Positions 1-10,254 of a DNA stretch of 64,000 bases are shown here, one piece after another. The first letter of the stretch is position 1, and each line of letters starts with the position of its first letter. The translations under genes and the position numbers were made by a program. The notes beneath the pieces were generated by a model. It did no database searches, was not told where the DNA came from, and worked only from the letters and a program-made list of their open reading frames with translations. Source of the stretch: Parasitella parasitica (Eukaryota > Mucoromycota > Mucoromycetes > Mucorales > Mucoraceae); assembly GCA_025201805.1 (NCBI GenBank), contig MU619261.1:65593-129592 (forward strand), written 5' to 3'.

Positions 1-2025
1 GAATGCCCCAATGCCTTCAAGACAATGTGCCGCGACCAAGTCTCAGCACTTGCAATTGGTCTTGCTGGTCTTGGTTGCCTTTTGTTTAGAGTAACTTTTC
101 CCTGCTTCGACCCAAACCCCACCACTGCCAAGCGCATACAATTCAACAATTTAGCCCTATCTTTTTTGTACAGAAAACAGATACTGGGCTCGCCTTTCGA
201 TGGAGGCAATACTCTTTGAAGGTTAGTAAAGAAATATAAAACGTGGATATAACTCAATATTAATCGAGCGCTGCATCTTTGACTTTGACCTTTTAATACT
301 ATTGGGTAAGTGACATTCCCACTTATAAATTGTTTATAGAAAGTAACCAGAATCATCTGTTTCTTCTTTCGGGAATTTAGCTTGATATACCGTTACAGTA
401 TATATATATCATAGGCCAAGAGACTACTCAGTGTAATTTGGTAAATTATATAATACATCATCAGTGTGATTTGTTGAATTGTGCCTGGATTCGACATTTC
501 GTGAAAGTGAACTGATAATTTTCAACAATATGATTTGAGCCAACTCTGAATCATTTTGTATACGATACTGTAGTTTGGGCTGATCGGTGAGTGGCTACAT
601 GAGCTGTATATTGCATGATGAACATTTCAAGATATCATCTTCTCTTATATCCTGCAAATTGCTCATACGAGATACACCAAGATTACGTACATCAGAAAGT
701 AATCATTATTTGTTTGAAATCTAAAATGCCCTACTAAAAGTGCTACCTGCTATTAATTTATTATACGTAGGCGAACGCATAAAGACATATTTTCAACAAC
801 ATGTGCACCTTACATGTATTTATATTGTACTTGGTAAATAAAATAGGAGAAGTTCACATTATGCGTTAACCCTGAAAATACTCTATAGAGTAGCATCTAA
901 GAAAGGCTGATACGCATTAAAATGAAAGCTCGATACATCCATACATACATTAAAAAACATGATTTTTCCCCTCAGTTGATGATGAATTAATAATCGAGTG
1001 AAGGCCCTTGAGATTTATTGCCATTTGAAAAATAGGGAATGCACGCAAATATACCAGATACTACAATATATATAAGTATTGCGACATGCAAATTATGCTT
1101 AAGCTTTACAGGATTATGCATGTTTATTTCAATTCCCTTGAGCTGCTTAAGAGCGTGGCTCAAATCTAATCGAAGGTTAGATGAAAATGGCAACTTTCAA
1201 GTAAAGAGATCATTTACTTAATTTTTCGATCGATGACGACAGGGTAAACCAGCTGGTGAGTGATTCAATGTTTTGTTTCCCCTTGATTTGTGCTTTTGAT
1301 CGGACACTTTTTAAACGTCGTATACATACATTAGCTTTATTAGATATTATAATTGTCGATTACTTTTAAAGTTTGTTAATATACATGTGCAGTTTCAGAA
1401 TGAGACATGTACATTGATCAAAAGAAGGCAAAAAATAAAAAAACTAGGCTGCTAATGGTGGAATCACACGCATTCAAATGTTGTTATAGTGGCGGCATCA
1501 CCATGAGTGATCCTTTTTTTTTTATACATTGTAATAGCTTGCATATAGATCTTAATAAAGACAATCATCATTACTCATACATGAATACCCATTTTCATGT
1601 TACACTGAGGGGCGGATAGAGAGGGGGGGTTAAGTTTAATGTGTAGACATAAAATGACTTTTTGACAGAGGTAGTTGACAAGCATTTGAAAAAATAAATA
1701 ACAGAGGAAGGTGCTATGCAGACAAAAAGAAAACAGCCCTGATATTGGTTAGTTCAGGTTGTAGCCCTTTATGCAACTCCTTTTTTGTTTTTCGTTTTTG
1801 TTTTTACAATAGTTGATCACTTTTTTCCCCCTTTCTTTTGACAGCCTATTCTTGAGTTTACTGAGCGGTAAGACCCTCAGGAGCCCTTTTTATGTTTTGT
1901 GTGATACTTAAAGTGTGAAGAAGGATGTTCTACACATGTCCCTTTAATTTTCTAGTATAAAAAGTCTCATTTACTTTTTCCTCTTCTTTTACTATTTTAC
2001 TTTATCAGTTTTTTGCTTGCAAATA
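1..2025. other. AT-rich region without a supported gene
   Basis: No reading frame here has both a plausible start and recognisable content. The first 220 bases are less AT-rich than the rest and stay open on both strands. On plus, the stretch ends at AAG|GTTAGT, a reasonable 5' splice site. On minus, the same place reads TACTAAC followed by CAAAG, which could be a branch site and acceptor. It may therefore be a terminal exon of a gene lying mostly outside the window, but I cannot decide the strand. Positions 220-2025 contain short poly(T) runs and nothing I recognise. Confidence 0.4.
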
Positions 2026-2595
2026 ATGGACATCAAAAATTTACTCTGCCATACTACACAACGCTATAACGAGGAGGAATATGAAAAGGAGGTCTTTGAG
2101 TATTGCCCTTCATCGCCATCGTCGTGGTCAAGTGCTTCATCCAAATCATCAATTGACTCGCCCATACTATCACCTATAACACCTTCTCCTATCAACACAG
2201 GCGCATTCCGAAAGAAGCAGCACCAAACACGAACTCCATGGACATCTTCCGAAGACTATCTGCTAGAAAAAGGGTATTTGCAAGGTTTATCTTGGGCAAT
2301 GATATCTTCAAAGTATTTGCCTCATCGGTCTCGCGGCTGCTGCTGGGGTAGATTCAAGACATTGCAAACAAAATGCAACGAAAAGAAGAATTGGACAGAA
2401 TCCGAAGATCGAGTTTTGCTGGGTGCTATAAAGAAACAGACTCGGCTGTTCAAGCAAGCTTGGAGATCAGTCGCACTTGACTTGAATGACAGAGATTGGA
2501 GAGAATGCGAGATAAGATCTGCTCGTATATCAGGATTGATAGTACAACGACAAAAACAACAAGGACAACAAGAACAACAACAACGACAAGATTAG
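2026..2595 (+). CDS. Small Myb/SANT-like DNA-binding protein, two repeats
   Basis: This is an intronless 189-residue protein. I start it at the ATG at 2026; the frame is open a little upstream, but only from a TTG. After a Ser/Pro-rich N-terminus (about 25-65) come two Myb-like modules. The first begins TPWTSSEDYLLEKG and continues through SWAMISSKYLPHRS (about 70-110). The second begins KNWTESEDRVLLGAI and continues through WRSVALDLNDRDWRE (about 120-165). The tail is Gln-rich. The spaced Trp residues and the acidic W-T-x-x-E-D starts are typical of Myb/SANT helix-turn-helix repeats, so a nuclear DNA-binding role is inferred. No enzyme domain is present and I cannot assign an orthologue. It is transcribed in the same direction as the receptor gene that follows about 500 bases downstream. 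Confidence 0.7.
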   Translation: MDIKNLLCHTTQRYNEEEYEKEVFEYCPSSPSSWSSASSKSSIDSPILSPITPSPINTGAFRKKQHQTRTPWTSSEDYLLEKGYLQGLSWAMISSKYLPHRSRGCCWGRFKTLQTKCNEKKNWTESEDRVLLGAIKKQTRLFKQAWRSVALDLNDRDWRECEIRSARISGLIVQRQKQQGQQEQQQRQD

Positions 2596-3113
2596 CTGTA
2601 TATACCAACACACTCATGTTTCGCCAGCGAAAAATGAGCATATGTTATTTCATTGTTTACAATTGAATATCATATACTACCAACACATATATTTTCTTTC
2701 TCCTTTTTCTTTTGCTTCTCCCCAACAACTTTCTATATTGTTTATGATTTTTTTTCCGGCTTTCCCTTTCCCTCCCTAGAGAGCTACGCAGCACATTAAC
2801 AAAACCCAAAAAAAAATTACACATGTAAGAGCTCTTTTTTTTTTTTTTTTTTTTTTTCACGAAAAGAGACGCTATATTCATATGACATTAATTTAATACT
2901 ATACTACATTCGTTTTGATTTTTTTTTTCTTTTTTTTATTTACACCGTATTCATATAAAATAGCGTGCTTATTTTATAACATAATAGTATCATGGATCAT
3001 CAATTCTCGGTAATTTTGGCATCGTAAAGTTAGATTCAATTAAAATCATCCCGATATTAAACATAGTGGGTGTGTGCTCCCTTTTTTTTTCCTTTTTTTG
3101 CCTGTTATTACAA
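2596..3113. other. Intergenic region upstream of the receptor kinase gene
   Basis: This holds the 3' flank of the Myb-like gene and the presumed promoter of the receptor gene. It contains a 22-nt T run near 2836-2857 and further T-rich blocks around 2918-2940 and 3081-3100. No gene is seen. Confidence 0.5.
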
Positions 3114-6100
3114 ATGATCATGATTGGGAGGTATTTAGTAATCATTACACTCAGTATACTCTCCCTGAATTCTGTACAATGCCATATTCAGCACTATAAA
3201 CGTAAAGAAGACTTGACTGAGTTCACTCTAGCCTCATGTGGTATAACGCCAACAATGCCCAAGAAAAGACAGCGCATTGCATTTATCTCGCATGAATCTG
3301 CTATCGCCACTTTTTTTCATAACCCAGAACAAGGCTCACGGGATGCTGCAAATCTTGTTGATGTCGACGTAGAGTGGAACCACTACTTGGCCAAATCAGA
3401 ATCCAAGATGGCACAAGATATTCATGATGCAGTCAACAAGGTAGGCCCAATTGCTTGCTGCTACTGCTGCTACCATTGTTGTATCGATCAAAATTTAACA
3501 TTGAAGCAGGGGATCGATGGTATTATTACCTCTATACCGAACGATTCAGTGTTTCAAGCTGTCGAATATGCAGTAGCAAAAAATATACCAGTCATTGTAT
3601 TTAATACAGGCCTTGATTATGCCAGACAGCTGGGCTTGACTCGAGTCTTGCAAGATGATGTTGAAGCGGGGAATATGCTGGGTGAAGAGCTATACAATGC
3701 TAATTTCTCAAAGCCATTAGCAGTGCAACTATCATCCCTTGACGACTACACAAGCAAGCGCAGAAGACTAGGCATTGAGCAGGCCATAGGCTATAGTCCT
3801 ACCGTGTTAAAGATATACGAAGCATCGAATATGAGTGCAGTGAACAGACCAGTGCAGCTTGTGCGCGATGCTTTTTTATCAAACGCAGGTGCGTATGACT
3901 CGATTATTTCGCTGGGAGGATCAGTAAGTTCAAGGGGTCTGTGCAAATTCATGCTTGGGCTGCATACTAATACTCCCAGATTTACGACTTAGTCATGCGC
4001 AGATATTGTTGCAGCTTCAGTTTTAAGCCTGAAACGTGATTCTGCTTCACTAAATATAGCATCCGCTTTTTTCGATGTAGGTGGAGTGAATGTATCTGCG
4101 CTGTTTCGATTGGAAAGGAATACCTTTGCAGTGACACAACTGCCTTATTATCAGACTGCTTTGCCCGTATTCTACATATACTTGAGAGTAAGATGTGAAC
4201 GTAAATACAAATGATGAGCTTATATAGACTCTGAAAAAAAAACACTAGCTGCTGACTGGGCAAGATGTATATAGAAACCAAACCATCAAGACAGGCCCTA
4301 ATCTCGTCACCAATGCAACACTATCCTACTTTATGCAGAACGAAGCAAACTCGCTGATGTCCATCAATGACAAATCGGGGTCTATAGGCGCACTTGTTCC
4401 ACATACCCGAGGAGACACATATAATGCAGCTATGATGGCTGGCGTTACGAATCTTGCTCAAAAACTAAACTGGACAGTATACAATCCTAAAGAGGTATTT
4501 AAGTCCATGCTGTTTGCATACCAAGATAGCAGCTTACTAAAACGAAATGAGCGAGCAGGAAGGCTTGTTGGTGTCTGCTGAAAAAAATAAAAAAAACATC
4601 GACTTTTTCGTTAATAAGGGCGTGGACGGCATACTGGTGCAATCCAGTAGCAATCAGGTCTTGGAATATGCCAATAATGCAGTCGCCAAAGCCAAGAATG
4701 CAGTGGGCGTTGTGGCATTGGGTTCATTTTTCGAAAAACACAATACATCATACTCGTAATGTAGTTGGAGAATACAACCACGTCAAGCTGTAAAACTGAT
4801 ATACTTCTTTTTTTTTTTTTTTGTATTGCTTGTACAGACATCTGTCCAATGTAGCGCTTGATATGGTAGATTTATCGAAATCTATTGCCAACAAGATAGC
4901 TGCTGATGGCAAGACCAGGCCTGTCTGCATTACAGAACGATCTACTCAAGTGGCAAGTCCATTTTGTCATTATTTTTACGAAGCTTATCAGCAACTGCAG
5001 GGCAACAGTGCTGCGGCGACGGCAGACCAAGTGGTGAAATCTGTCAACGTCTCCTATCCTGGCGCTATGGAGAACGAGTTTATGACAATCATTCAAAGAC
5101 TATATGAAGACGATTCTTACGAACCCGATAGCTTCGTTACTTTTTCAGAATATGTGTTTACAATTATCAATAGTGTAAGCTTATGCCCAAGGCTTATTAC
5201 GAAGTTTACTAACTAGGTTATTAGCGAATTTTGAAAGGATACTTGGACAACAACACCATGTCTGTCTACACAGCAGGCGAATTATTCGACCAGAACCAAG
5301 CCTATCTAGAAGGTCGGGTCAAAGGGTTATGGGCTACCAACATGTTCTCAGTTGGCTTCATGTCATTACTTCATATAGTATTCAACAAAATGATAGATTT
5401 TCCTTCTTGGGAAGGTGCATTGATTTCAACACCATACATAAAAAATATCTGCGATCCAGGAACATATCATTCCAATTTCACAACTACTGCATACTGCCAA
5501 GACTCCGATGGCCAGATTCAAAAATCAATTCAATGTATACAATGCCCTGAAAATATGTACACTGACTTGCCTGACCAAGATCAATGCAAAGCATGTGCAT
5601 CTGGTTATTTTTCATTACCTGGATCATTATCATGTACCTCTTGCTATGATAAATCTGATAACATCACCATTAGCGCCATCAACAATAGCTGCTTGGCGTT
5701 CCTTGGTAATCAGTCTGCTGAAAAACGTCAATTATTCATGTCAATTTTTATACCTATTGGGGTTGTACTAATCTTGCTTGCTGCTGGATTGTTATTTCGA
5801 TACGCAAGAAAACACTGGTTGATACAGCGTACTTTGGGCGGTGATAAGGATTGGCTACTCTCCTTTAACGAGCTGGTCAAGCCGCCAATCCACAGGCTAG
5901 AAAGCAATGATGATGGAGATAAAACTACTCAGAATACACCATTATGGAGACCGAGAGAAACAAGTACTCCTGTCATGGCTGCAAATGATTGGAATTCTTT
6001 TCACAAAGTAGGGGAAGGAGGCACTACTGCTCGAAAAGCAAATAGTGCATGTTACAGTAAAGAAGTTGAAAGAACAATAGCATCTCCATACAATGGATCA

Positions 6101-9100
6101 CGATCTGACACTGATCTACATGTCAATGAGACCCACCGTCATCAAGGAGCAAGGGACGAAGGAGGAGAAAGAAGACGAGATGATGGAGGAGTAATGTCGG
6201 GAGGGGGAGAAGCTGCAGAGGAAGGGGTATTCGGATTAAATGCATTGTCTTTATCGTCTGCAGCTGCTGCAACAGGCCTAGTAGGAGGATCATTAGTCAC
6301 TCATAGCAGCAGTAATCGAAAATCAGGAGCAACTACGGCAACGTTAGTAGGAACCCATGGTAGAGTAGACGATAAATCGATGGGCGTAAAGCCGGAATTT
6401 TTACACGCCCTTGGATTCCAGTAGGTTTCTCTACATTGAAATGTAATCTTTTTCTTTTTTTTTCTTTTTTTTACCCACCTTTATGCTTTTATAGTCGAAA
6501 CCTACCGGTCTATATCAAACAGATTGGTCATAAGAAAGTGCGTATAGACAGCAATTTACGTAAAGAAGTGTCGTTGATAAAAAATGCAAGACATCCAAAG
6601 CTAATCGAGTTCGTTGGGCTGATATTGGAGCCTCAACGCACATGTATTGTTGAAGGTAGCAGTTTTTCTTTTTTTGGTAACAAGGCGATGCTGTCTTACC
6701 ACTTTATTTATCTAGAACACTGTTCAAAGGGGTCTTTGGCGGATGTATTGGCCAACCCTGATATCGACCTAGCTTGGATATTCCGATTTGCTTTGATTAA
6801 CGACTTAATTAGTGGCATGTTTTAATCCCTATGTATAAAATCTCCCTAGCAAATTCTTATCATTAACTTTCATAGGGATGAGGTTTTTGCATCGATCGAA
6901 GTTTCAATACCACGGATGCCTAACTTCAGATTGCTGCATGGTCACTGGTAGATGGGAATTGAAGATTTCAAATTATGGCCTTAGGCAGCTTCGACATTCG
7001 CAGGTTGTCGACACAATAGGTTGCTCTCCAACCACATCTAAAAGAAACAATAGTCTATTCCTAAAAGATCCGTCATTGACTGATGAAAATCCTCGTGTGT
7101 TACGATCAACCGAGACGCTTTTATGGCTTGCTCCTGAATCTATAGCCACAACGCTACCAAACACCTATTTAACATATCCAAGCAAACAAGCTGATGTATA
7201 CAGGTACATATTAATGATACTTTTTTTTTGTGTTTATATCATGTAGTAAATCTATCTAAACACAATTTCAAAGTGCTGGCATTATTATAAATGAAATCTT
7301 GACAAGGGAGAAGCCTTATGCAGACAGACATCTATGTCCGGAAGATATCTTTCAAGACGTCTGTGCTATCGATCTTAGGCCTCGTATGCAGCCACCAGAC
7401 AAAGATGACTTTACGCAAGGGATGAATTCTATTGTTTCCGATTGTTTACAAACGAATCCATTCACTCGTCCAACATTTGCATCGATAGAGGTAACATATA
7501 AGCTCATCTTTTATTTCATCTGACATTCTAATAAAAAAATACGATTTAGACCCGAGTAGAGGAGCTAGATCCTTATTTCTGTGGCTCGGATTCCATGATT
7601 GATAACATGGCAGTTTTGGTATGTATACTCAGTACCTCTGTTTCCGATTCATGATTAATATTATATATATATATACATATATACATATATGTAGCTAGAG
7701 GAATATGCAAACAATATGGAGATTTTGGTGAAAAAACGCACATCGAATCTGCAGCAGAGAACACTCGAGTTGGAAGAAGAAAGGGCAAGAACAGAGACAT
7801 TATTAAAAGGTACTTTTCTGAATCAGAAGGATATGCTGATACATTATCTAATAACTTATCACAGATCTGAAATCTGCAAAGGAAGTGGCTGAAGCTGCTG
7901 CCGCATCAAAGCAAACCTTTCTAGCTAACATGTCGCATGAGATTCGAACCCCCATGAATGCGGTTATTGGCATGTCGAGAAGTTTAATGGATAGCTTAAT
8001 GGAAGGCGACTTCCATCCTGATCTTTACGATTGTGCTGAGACTATAGAGTCATCAGGTATTTATATATCACATGTGTTTGTTTTGAGCATAAAAGATGCT
8101 AAATTGTTACTAAAACGTCTATTGAAGGTAATCATTTAATGGCTCTGATCGACGATATTTTGGATTATTCAAAGATCGAATCTGGAAAATTGACACTGGA
8201 AAATAGCAACTTGGATTTAGTAAGTACATATTGCCAATAATTCAAGTGCACATATGTAAATTAACTCTTTGTCATTGATACAGACTTATGCCATTGAAAG
8301 CGCCATCAAGTTGATTTCAAATAGCTATATTAGTAAAGGTCTAGTACTATGGTATACGATCACTCCTGAATTGCCCACACATGTATTGGGAGACCTTGTG
8401 CGATTACGGCAAATCCTTTTGAACTTGTAAGTCCAGAGGGCAGCAAATGTAACGAGTACTCATTCATAATGTAATAGACTTTCAAATGCCTTTAAATTTA
8501 CAAAAGAGGGTTATGTTTGCATATCGGTTATGCCTTACCATAACAGCAGCATCAATCATCCTGATGAAAGCACTGACGTTCCTGACGTCTCAACGCCTCT
8601 TGGAATCAGCCCGAACTTTAGAGATGATAATTTTGACCGTGAAAGTTTGGTCACCTATTTGTTTTCTGTGAAAGATACCGGCATGGGTATACCTTCAGAG
8701 AAAACAAACAAGCTATTTAAATCATTTTCACAAGTGGATGCTTCGACAACTCGCAATTTTGGAGGAACGGGTATGCAAACGCGATATGTTCGTACTAACC
8801 CGTCAGACTAAACTTTGCACATCAGGGCTTGGTTTGGCCATCAGTAAAAAGCTCTGTAAAATCATGGGAGGCGACATGTGGGTGGAATCAGAGGTTGGAA
8901 AGGGATCTACCTTCTTTTTCAAGATTGATTTGCAAAAACAAGCCGAATCTCTTACTTACAGCAACGAAAACCGTTTGCTTGAATTATCAGCTGCATGTCC
9001 TCGACCTCTGTTAATAGCAGAAAAAGAGACCATTAGGCTGAAATGGAATTCAATATTAAATAACTTTGGCATACGAAGCCAGACTATTATGGCTATCGAT

Positions 9101-10147
9101 GAAGCAGTGGAGCTCTTTTCAAATGCTCAGGCTCACATGGCTCATGTAGACTTCTCAATTATTATCATAGACGTGGATTTTATTACAGAAAACACGCAAA
9201 TTAATAGCACAGGTGTATTGGAAATTTTGAAGACTTGCCACAGTCTTATCAGACAAATACCAATTTTATGCGTTATTGATAATCGATTGAAAAGGCCAGA
9301 CTCTAAACAGACAGGGCAAGAAAAAGCAGAAAATTTATCCTCATCTTGCATTCAACATCCAGTCGGGTCTTTTGATCCAGTCCCTACACCCACTGAAGAA
9401 AAGTCTGATCCACTTGCCACTGATACTGCTCACACGCACCATCATTTAGCAACTGCAAACTTGGAAATGACTGAATTAGAAACGTGTCAACATGCAATTA
9501 TTACGAAACCCTTCAAAAATTCAAGACTCATTAGCATCATGCACGAGTTGTTAAATTGCGAAAAATCGCCTACAACCAAAAAACGACGACCGAACAATGC
9601 AATTCGCCGTGGCAGTGTCCAACATAAAGCCCTATCGACCTCATCATCCACTAATAATAGTCGACGAGCTAGTAGCAATCATGAAGGCACAGCGCCAGAA
9701 GAAACGACTAGCTCAATGAAATCAGAATCCTCGGACAATTTGGCCAATATAAAGACTCTTGTCGTCGATGATAACCCTGTCAATCTTAAGGTACTATCTA
9801 GAATGCTGACACAAATGGGCATCCAATCCCAATCTGCGAACAATGGCCGAGAAGCATTCGATATAGTATCCAAAGAGCATTTTGATCTAGTCTTTATGGA
9901 TATCTGGATGCCTGAAATGAACGGACTAGAAGCAGCGGAGAAGATCCGCAAAGAAGTAGCTACTTCAGAAACCCATCCATATATCATTGCATTGACAGCC
10001 TGTGTCATGCCAGGAGATAGAGAGAAATGTATCCAAGCAGGAATGAACGGGTATGTGAGTAAGCCTATACGGAAGCAGGAATTGGAGGCTTCTATTCATA
10101 CCTTTACGCAAACTGTAACAAGCACATCATCATCATCGCCCCAGTAG
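3114..10147 (+). CDS. Receptor hybrid histidine kinase with tandem binding-protein ectodomain and guanylyl-cyclase-type pseudokinase
   Basis: Eighteen exons joined by hand give 5901 nt, or 1966 residues, with every junction in frame. Exons: 3114-3440, 3510-3923, 3993-4187, 4291-4494, 4559-4755, 4838-5174, 5225-6420, 6495-6655, 6716-6814, 6876-7203, 7274-7490, 7550-7618, 7695-7809, 7865-8056, 8128-8219, 8284-8426, 8478-8770, 8826-10147. Order of parts: signal peptide (1-23); two type-1 periplasmic-binding-like domains (about 45-310 and 330-640, each with a KGxDGI motif); Cys-rich GCC2/TNFR-like stalk (about 640-710); membrane span (about 730-752); disordered linker; pseudokinase (about 957-1225); helix containing [13 protein letters not shown] (1226-1286); HisKA with SHEIRTP and H1311; HATPase N and G boxes (about 1380-1540); degenerate receiver (about 1586-1770); intact receiver with phospho-acceptor D1885, the DD pair and SKP lysine. 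It should sense an extracellular ligand and feed a His-Asp phosphorelay. The domain calls are firm; the ligand is unknown. The 4188-4290 intron is the least certain. Confidence 0.85.
6815..6875 (+). other. Probable GC-AG intron in the receptor gene
   Basis: The pseudokinase reads ..LINDLISG before this segment and [13 protein letters not shown] after it, matching the expected kinase helix E. The frame is kept only if the intron begins GCATGT and ends CATAG. No GT donor nearby gives the right phase. A TTAAC branch site lies 12 nt before the acceptor. Confidence 0.6.
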
Positions 10148-10254
10148 AATGTGCATAAGTCACGGTTATGCAGCAGGATACCGTATAAAAGCATTGCGCG
10201 TCCCTTCATTTTTTTTTAATATTCTATCTTTCTTTTCCATAATAAAAAGCAACA

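Noticed and set aside
2836-2857. Long T run as a possible terminator
   Set aside because: Poly(T) runs are common in introns and spacers throughout this AT-rich window and have no terminator meaning for polymerase II genes; no polymerase III gene was seen nearby.
3066-3113. Upstream extension of the receptor gene
   Set aside because: The extension starts at GTG; the ATG at 3114 begins a clean signal peptide.
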